Below, one piece after another: positions 59,509 to 64,000 of a stretch of DNA of 64,000 nt. Under the pieces are notes generated by a model. The model searched no databases and was not told where the DNA came from. It saw only the letters and a list, made by a program, of their open reading frames with translations. The first letter of the stretch is position 1, and each line of letters starts with the position of its first letter. Origin of the DNA: Bacteroidota bacterium (GTDB lineage Bacteria; Bacteroidota; Bacteroidia; 2-12-FULL-35-15); NCBI GenBank assembly GCA_029237775.1, contig JAQZBR010000002.1, forward strand, positions 124,001 through 188,000. Direction: 5' to 3'. Both the position numbers and the translations under genes were made by a program.

Positions 59509-59704
59509 TTCGGAGTTGGTGGTTTGTAGTTCGTAGTAAGCCCTGCGCCCTCTGCGCCTCTGCGAGAAATAAAAACTTAGCAGCCCGCATTTTGGGAGAA
59601 ATAAATTCAGGCGCCTTTCATCACGTAAAAAGCTTAGTGATCTTAGTGCACTAGTGGTAAAAATAAATTCACCAAATTAACAGATCAACAAATCAACAAT
59701 TATT
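59509..59704. repeat. Mosaic of several intergenic word families
   Basis: The 196-base gene-free gap holds, in order, GTTGGTGGTTTGTAGTTCGTAG, CCCTGCGCCCTCTGCGCCTCTGCG, an inverted CACTAAGG-type tract (59622-59658) and AACAGATCAACAAATCAAC. Each has relatives elsewhere in the window. I see no RNA gene. Confidence 0.6.
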
Positions 59705-59929
59705 ATGGGTTTTTCAGTTACAGAAGTTATAGGTTACATCGGTTCTCTCGGAATATTACTATCCTTTTTAATGAAGGATATCAGTCGATTGAGAATCGTG
59801 AATACAATAGGATGCGCATTTTTTGTGTTTTATGGAGTTCTTCTCAATTCCGTTCCGGTGATTGCGACCAATTCGATCATCATCGTGATAAATATCTATT
59901 ACCTGTTAAAGCCGGCAAAAGACGAATAG
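59705..59929 (+). CDS. Small YgjV-like membrane protein
   Basis: A 74-residue membrane protein with three hydrophobic segments (~5-23 VTEVIGYIGSLGILLSFL, ~31-46 IVNTIGCAFFVFYGVLL, ~49-67 VPVIATNSIIIVINIYYLL). The pattern GYIGSLGILLSFLMKDISRLRIVNTIGCAFFVFYG resembles half of the YgjV family of small membrane proteins, whose role is unknown. The fold is similar to small half-transporters (SemiSWEET-like), but the diagnostic motif is not present. It lies alone between a repeat-filled gap and lon. Confidence 0.72.
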   Translation: MGFSVTEVIGYIGSLGILLSFLMKDISRLRIVNTIGCAFFVFYGVLLNSVPVIATNSIIIVINIYYLLKPAKDE

Positions 59930-60027
59930 GTTCGCGGGTTTGTGCCAATTTGTCCCGCTTTTCCCATTGGCATATTCATTGAAAAACAAGGGCAGCTTTT
60001 AACTAACGAATTATATATTCTCAGGAT

Positions 60028-62505
60028 ATGACCGATAATTATGACTTGAATGGCTTGTCACCACTGCTGCGTGACAACCTGATGGACGAGGATACCGAAT
60101 TTATACCATTGCTTTCGTCTGAAGATGAAGATCAGATGAATTCCGAAAATGTTCCTGCTGAACTGTCAATATTACCACTTCGCAATACCGTTTTATTTCC
60201 GGGGGTCGTTATTCCTATCACTGTCGGCCGCGATAAATCGATAAATCTGATCAAGGATGCATATAAAGGCGATAAAACGATTGGTGTTGTTTCCCAAAAG
60301 AACGATTCAATTGAAGATCCGACTGTGGATGATCTGAATAAGATCGGGACTGTGGCACATATCATAAAAATGCTTCGTATGCCTGATGGTAACACCACTG
60401 TGATCATCCAGGGAAAACGCAGGTTTGAGCTCAATCAGATCAAACAAACAGAACCCTATATCAAAGCTTCGATCACTGCGTTCGCAGAAGTGAGGCCGGG
60501 AAAAGACGATAAAGAATTTCAGGCGCTCGTATCTTCATTAAAGGATCTTGCCCTGAAGATCATTAAAGAAAGTCCGCAGATCCCTAGCGAAGCTGGATTT
60601 GCCTTAAAAAATATTGAAAGCCCTTCCTTCCTTGTAAATTTTATTTCTTCTAACATGAATGCGCCTGTCGCTGAAAAGCAGGCAATGCTTGAAGTTGCAG
60701 ACCTTTCATCACGTGCGACAAAAGTCCTTGAAAACCTTACTAAGGAATTACAGATGCTGGAGTTGAAAAATCAGATCCAGTCTAAGGTGAAGGTAGATCT
60801 CGACAAGCAACAACGTGACTATTTTTTGCACCAGCAGTTAAAAACTATCCAGGAGGAGCTTGGTGAAAATAATTTTGCGCAGGATATCAAAGAAATGAAG
60901 GCGAAAGCCAAAGAGAAGAAGTGGAGTAAAGAGGTGGCGGCTTCTTTTGAGAAAGCTATCACAAAGCTTGAAAGAATGAACCCGAATGCGGCTGAATATT
61001 CCATTCAAACGAATTACCTGGAAGTGTTGCTTGACCTTCCCTGGGATTATAAAACAGTGGATAATTTTGATCTGAAACGTGCCGAAAAAGTTTTGAATAA
61101 AGACCATTTCGGAATGGACAAAGTGAAAGAGAGAATTCTTGAACACCTTGCTGTGCTTAAGCTGAAAGGGAACATGAAATCCCCGATCATCTGCCTGTAC
61201 GGCCCTCCGGGCGTTGGTAAAACCTCTCTCGGGAAAAGTATTGCAGAAAGCCTGGGAAGAAAATACGTGCGGATGAGCTTAGGGGGCCTGCGTGATGAAG
61301 CGGAGATCCGTGGCCACCGTAAGACATACATTGGTGCATTACCCGGAAGAGTTTTGCAGAACATCAAGAAAGCAGGAACATCAAATCCTGTGTTTATTTT
61401 GGATGAGATCGATAAGGTTGGAAATGATTTTCATGGAGATCCTTCTTCTGCATTGCTGGAGGTTCTGGATCCTGAACAGAATAATGCATTCTACGACAAT
61501 TATGTGGAAATGGATTATGATCTGTCGAACGTAATGTTCATTGCTACAGCAAACTCATTAAGCACTATTCAGCCCGCTTTGCGCGACAGGATGGAAGTGA
61601 TTGAGATCACAGGTTATACAACCGAGGAGAAAATAGAGATCGCGAAACGCCACCTTATTCCGAAACAGCTTAGCGAGCAAGGAGTTAAGAAAGATCAGTT
61701 AACCCTTGATAAAAAGCTGATAGAATATGTTATCGAAAATTATACGCGTGAAAGTGGCGTGCGCGGACTCGAAAAGGTCATCGCTAAAGTGGTGAGGAAT
61801 ACTGCCAAGTCTATCGCGATGGAGCAAAAGTACAATGTTCTTATTACTGAAAAAGATCTTAGTAAGATCCTTGGGCCTGCGCATGAAAAAGACCGTTATC
61901 AGGGAAATGATGTTGCGGGTGTCGTTACAGGATTGGCCTGGACTTCTGTGGGCGGGGACATATTGTTTATTGAAAGCAGCCTGACGAAAGGTTCCGGAAA
62001 GCTTACACTTACAGGAAACTTAGGTGATGTAATGAAGGAATCTGCAGTTATCGCGCTGGAATATTTGAAATCACACAGCTCAATGCTCGGTTTAAAGCAG
62101 GAGGTGTTTGACCAATGGAATGTACATATTCACGTTCCTGAAGGAGCAACTCCGAAGGACGGACCGAGTGCAGGAATCACAATGCTTACAGCCCTTGCTT
62201 CGGCATTTACGCAACGTAAAGTGAAGACTCATCTGGCAATGACAGGAGAGATCACACTTCGCGGCAGAGTGTTACCTGTTGGAGGAATAAAGGAAAAGAT
62301 CCTTGCAGCAAAACGTGCAGGCATAAAAGAGATCATATTAAGCGTTGATAACAAAAAAGATATTCTTGAGATCAAAGCGGATTATCTCAAAGGTTTGAAA
62401 TTCACTTATGTGGAGAAAATGATCGATGTTGTGAAGCAGGCACTTCTAAAAGAAAAAGTGGAAAATCCTTTAGATCTGAGTGTAAGGGAAGAGAAGGGGA
62501 AGTAA
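60028..62505 (+). CDS. lon: Endopeptidase La (Lon protease)
   Basis: An 825-residue ATP-dependent serine protease that degrades misfolded and regulatory proteins in the cytosol. The N-terminal LAN substrate-binding domain starts near residue 40 ([23 protein letters not shown]). The AAA+ module carries Walker A GPPGVGKT and Walker [11 protein letters not shown]. The proteolytic domain holds the Ser-Lys dyad, Ser714 in PKDGPSAG and Lys757 in [14 protein letters not shown], 43 residues apart as in E. coli Lon. There is an extra acidic N-terminal tail ([23 protein letters not shown]), common in Bacteroidota Lon. No clear promoter box was found upstream. Confidence 0.98.
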   Translation: MTDNYDLNGLSPLLRDNLMDEDTEFIPLLSSEDEDQMNSENVPAELSILPLRNTVLFPGVVIPITVGRDKSINLIKDAYKGDKTIGVVSQKNDSIEDPTVDDLNKIGTVAHIIKMLRMPDGNTTVIIQGKRRFELNQIKQTEPYIKASITAFAEVRPGKDDKEFQALVSSLKDLALKIIKESPQIPSEAGFALKNIESPSFLVNFISSNMNAPVAEKQAMLEVADLSSRATKVLENLTKELQMLELKNQIQSKVKVDLDKQQRDYFLHQQLKTIQEELGENNFAQDIKEMKAKAKEKKWSKEVAASFEKAITKLERMNPNAAEYSIQTNYLEVLLDLPWDYKTVDNFDLKRAEKVLNKDHFGMDKVKERILEHLAVLKLKGNMKSPIICLYGPPGVGKTSLGKSIAESLGRKYVRMSLGGLRDEAEIRGHRKTYIGALPGRVLQNIKKAGTSNPVFILDEIDKVGNDFHGDPSSALLEVLDPEQNNAFYDNYVEMDYDLSNVMFIATANSLSTIQPALRDRMEVIEITGYTTEEKIEIAKRHLIPKQLSEQGVKKDQLTLDKKLIEYVIENYTRESGVRGLEKVIAKVVRNTAKSIAMEQKYNVLITEKDLSKILGPAHEKDRYQGNDVAGVVTGLAWTSVGGDILFIESSLTKGSGKLTLTGNLGDVMKESAVIALEYLKSHSSMLGLKQEVFDQWNVHIHVPEGATPKDGPSAGITMLTALASAFTQRKVKTHLAMTGEITLRGRVLPVGGIKEKILAAKRAGIKEIILSVDNKKDILEIKADYLKGLKFTYVEKMIDVVKQALLKEKVENPLDLSVREEKGK

Positions 62506-62630
62506 GTTCATCTGCTTCAATCAGATTTTTATATTTGGTTATATTCCTATTACGGAGACGCGGGTGGGCCTTCAAAGCATACGATGCCGCGTGGCACGTG
62601 CGAGATATATTATGCTTTCTTGAATTTTTG

Positions 62631-62656
62631 TTTCTTTTGTTTCAAGACAAAAGAAA
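62631..62656. repeat. Perfect T/A palindrome
   Basis: TTTCTTTTGT (62631-62640) pairs perfectly with ACAAAAGAAA (62647-62656) around a 6-base loop. It lies in the 223-base gap between lon and porQ, which holds no gene. Its core resembles the palindrome at 12063-12090. Confidence 0.5.
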
Positions 62657-62715
62657 AGAAAAGAAAATAAGTGTAATAATTCTTCCCTTTCCCCGTTATC
62701 GCCCCGTATATTTTT

Positions 62716-62723
62716 TAACTTTG
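62716..62723 (+). promoter_or_regulatory. Candidate -7 promoter box for porQ
   Basis: TAACTTTG is an exact match and ends 5 bases before ATG 62729, leaving essentially no leader. A weak GTTA lies 17 bases upstream. Confidence 0.5.
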
Positions 62724-62728
62724 TAAGG

Positions 62729-63805
62729 ATGAATGTAAAAAAGTTACTTCTTCTTTTTCCTTCTTTATTTCTCGCTTATGCGGGCAACGCCCAGATGGGC
62801 GGCAACAATACATACGAATTTCTGAATCTCCCAATATCCGCAAGGGTTAGCGCCCTCGGTGGAAATTTACTTACCGCGCGGGACGGTGACCTGAATGTTG
62901 CGCTGGTGAATCCTTCATTGCTTACCGATTCAATGGATAATAATCTCGCCCTCAGCTACATCAACTATTTTTCTGATGTTAATTATGGTTATGTTGCTTA
63001 CGCGAAAAAATTTAAGAAGCTTGGAGTCTTCAGTGCTGGATTACAATACCTCGATTATGGAAAATTTATCCGTGCTGATGAGATCGGAATCCAGGATGGG
63101 ACTTTTTCAGCGAATGAAATGAGCTTCAATATCAGTTATGCTCATTCGATTCTGGATACCAACTTTACTGTAGGCGCAACTTTAAAAACTATTTATTCAC
63201 ATCTTGAATCATACACTTCTTACGGTTCAGCCCTTGACCTCGGTGCCACGTATATATATCCGAAGCGCGGATTAACAGCAGCAGTTGTGATCAAAAATGC
63301 CGGCAGGCAATGGAAAGCCTATGCTGATGTGAATGAGAAACTTCCGTTCGAAATTCAGGCGGGTGTTTCAATGAAGCCGAAGCACGTTCCTTTCAGATTA
63401 TCACTTGTATATGAAAATGTGGAGAAGTGGGATCTCACTTACATCGATCCGGCAAATCCGCCACTCACTGAAGATCCGCTGACCGGTGAACCCATCAAGC
63501 AGAAAAAATATAAGGTTCAGGGTGACAAGCTTATGAGGCATTTGGTGATCGGTGGGGAATTCATTATTACAAAGAACTTTTTCCTTCGGGCAGGTTATAA
63601 TTATCAGCATCGTAAAGAGTTAAAGGTTGATTATAAGCGTGGAATGACTGGCTTTTCATTTGGCTTCGGTTTCCGGGTCTATAAGTTCCATTTCAGCTAT
63701 GCGCGCGCATCTTACCATTTGGCAGGCGCATCAAATAATTTCTCGCTGAGCTTCGACCTTAACAGTTTCGCCAAGAAGAAATTTACCTCTCCCGCAAATC
63801 CGTAA
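62729..63805 (+). CDS. porQ: Type IX secretion system protein PorQ
   Basis: A 358-residue outer-membrane beta-barrel of the PorV/PorQ type. PorQ is part of the T9SS attachment complex with PorU, PorV and PorZ. The signal peptide is residues 1-21 (KKLLLLFPSLFLAYAGNAQ). The family start NNTYEFLNLPISARVSALGGNLLTARDGDLNVALVNPSLL follows. Then come alternating strands (YGYVAYAKKF, FSAGLQYLDYGKF, FNISYAHSILDTNFTVGATLKTIYS, GSALDLGATYIYP, LRAGYNYQHRKEL) and a final barrel strand LSFDLNSF. A cmk gene follows; porQ-cmk is the usual order in Bacteroidota. Confidence 0.94.
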   Translation: MNVKKLLLLFPSLFLAYAGNAQMGGNNTYEFLNLPISARVSALGGNLLTARDGDLNVALVNPSLLTDSMDNNLALSYINYFSDVNYGYVAYAKKFKKLGVFSAGLQYLDYGKFIRADEIGIQDGTFSANEMSFNISYAHSILDTNFTVGATLKTIYSHLESYTSYGSALDLGATYIYPKRGLTAAVVIKNAGRQWKAYADVNEKLPFEIQAGVSMKPKHVPFRLSLVYENVEKWDLTYIDPANPPLTEDPLTGEPIKQKKYKVQGDKLMRHLVIGGEFIITKNFFLRAGYNYQHRKELKVDYKRGMTGFSFGFGFRVYKFHFSYARASYHLAGASNNFSLSFDLNSFAKKKFTSPANP

Positions 63806-63929
63806 TTCAGTTTTTTTACAAGAGAATTAATCTGTTGAATAATATCTGTTCAGGTTAATAAACCATTGCCTTTTCCTTCGGAATTCATAAAAATATTGTC
63901 TAATATTGTACATCACCTAAAGACTCATT

Positions 63930-64000
63930 ATGTCGAAGATCACCATTGCCATAGACGGATATTCATCGTGCGGAAAAAGCACGCTGGCTAAGTCTTTGGC
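63930..64000 (+). CDS. cmk: Cytidylate kinase, N-terminus only
   Basis: Only the first 23 codons are in the window, starting at ATG 63930. They read MSKITIAIDGYSSCGKSTLAKSLA, where GYSSCGKST is the P-loop of bacterial (d)CMP kinase, which phosphorylates CMP and dCMP with ATP. The assignment rests on this motif and on the position directly after porQ, where cmk normally lies in Bacteroidota. Confidence 0.85.
   Translation, partial: MSKITIAIDGYSSCGKSTLAKSL

Noticed and set aside
62535-62726. 63-codon frame between lon and porQ
   Set aside because: Its composition follows the T/A palindrome and low-complexity sequence, and its end overlaps the porQ promoter box. No family resemblance.

Overview
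The window is chromosomal DNA from a member of the Bacteroidota. The evidence is the many secreted proteins ending in type IX secretion system (T9SS) sorting domains of type A and type B, T9SS components PorQ and PorP/SprF, bTHX, a GlmU-like sugar nucleotidyltransferase of the Bacteroidota type, DUF4907 and DUF6913 proteins, and promoter -7 boxes matching TAnnTTTG. Coding density is ordinary and the base composition is moderately AT-rich. I see no prophage, transposase, CRISPR array, tRNA or rRNA, and TGA is a normal stop codon.

Layout. 1-5.3 kb: truncated pckA, a DUF423 membrane protein, an unknown helical protein, saccharopine dehydrogenase and a DUF2459 protein. 5.3-9.7 kb: a minus-strand operon of a DUF4907 lipoprotein, a CUB-kelch protein and two kelch proteins, all three kelch proteins T9SS-sorted. 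9.9-18.1 kb: a small secreted basic protein, a TPR/PD40 protein resembling PorE without its OmpA domain, NDH-2, a DUF1572 protein, rhomboid protease, GmhB-like phosphatase, class IV aminotransferase, a T9SS cargo protein and pdxH. 18.2-24.1 kb: bTHX, a SpoU-type methyltransferase, a 1184-residue sugar-dehydrogenase-like secreted protein and an agmatinase-family enzyme. 24.2-30.6 kb: a 2013-residue type B T9SS protein made largely of Ig-like repeats, with a small partner upstream. 30.8-39.1 kb: DoxX-like, AlkD-like, HU, fmt, small lipoprotein, DASS transporter, beta-barrel, GNAT, cupin and ankyrin proteins. 39.2-49.4 kb: a GT-C-like membrane protein, a CotH-like secreted protein, PorP/SprF, a small type B cargo and a long collagen-like/S74 cargo gene split by one in-frame TGA. 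49.5-64 kb: mostly housekeeping genes (M42 peptidase, YigZ/IMPACT, two RsbW-like ATPases, ribD, prmC, TonB-like protein, ligA, DUF6913, GlmU-like, lon, porQ and the start of cmk).

The unifying theme is cell-surface biology. At least nine proteins carry T9SS signals. Type B cargo sits beside a PorP/SprF barrel, and PorQ lies at the right end in its usual position before cmk. Several genes have a -7 box only 5-13 bases before the start codon, which suggests very short leaders. Many intergenic gaps hold short degenerate repeats from a few recurring word families, found in both orientations. I do not see a convincing new defence or mobile system. The strongest unusual items are the TGA-interrupted collagen-like gene (46131-49418), the two-type Ig repeat array in the 2013-residue protein, a structured intergenic element near 44.9 kb, and the kelch/CUB/DUF4907 operon.
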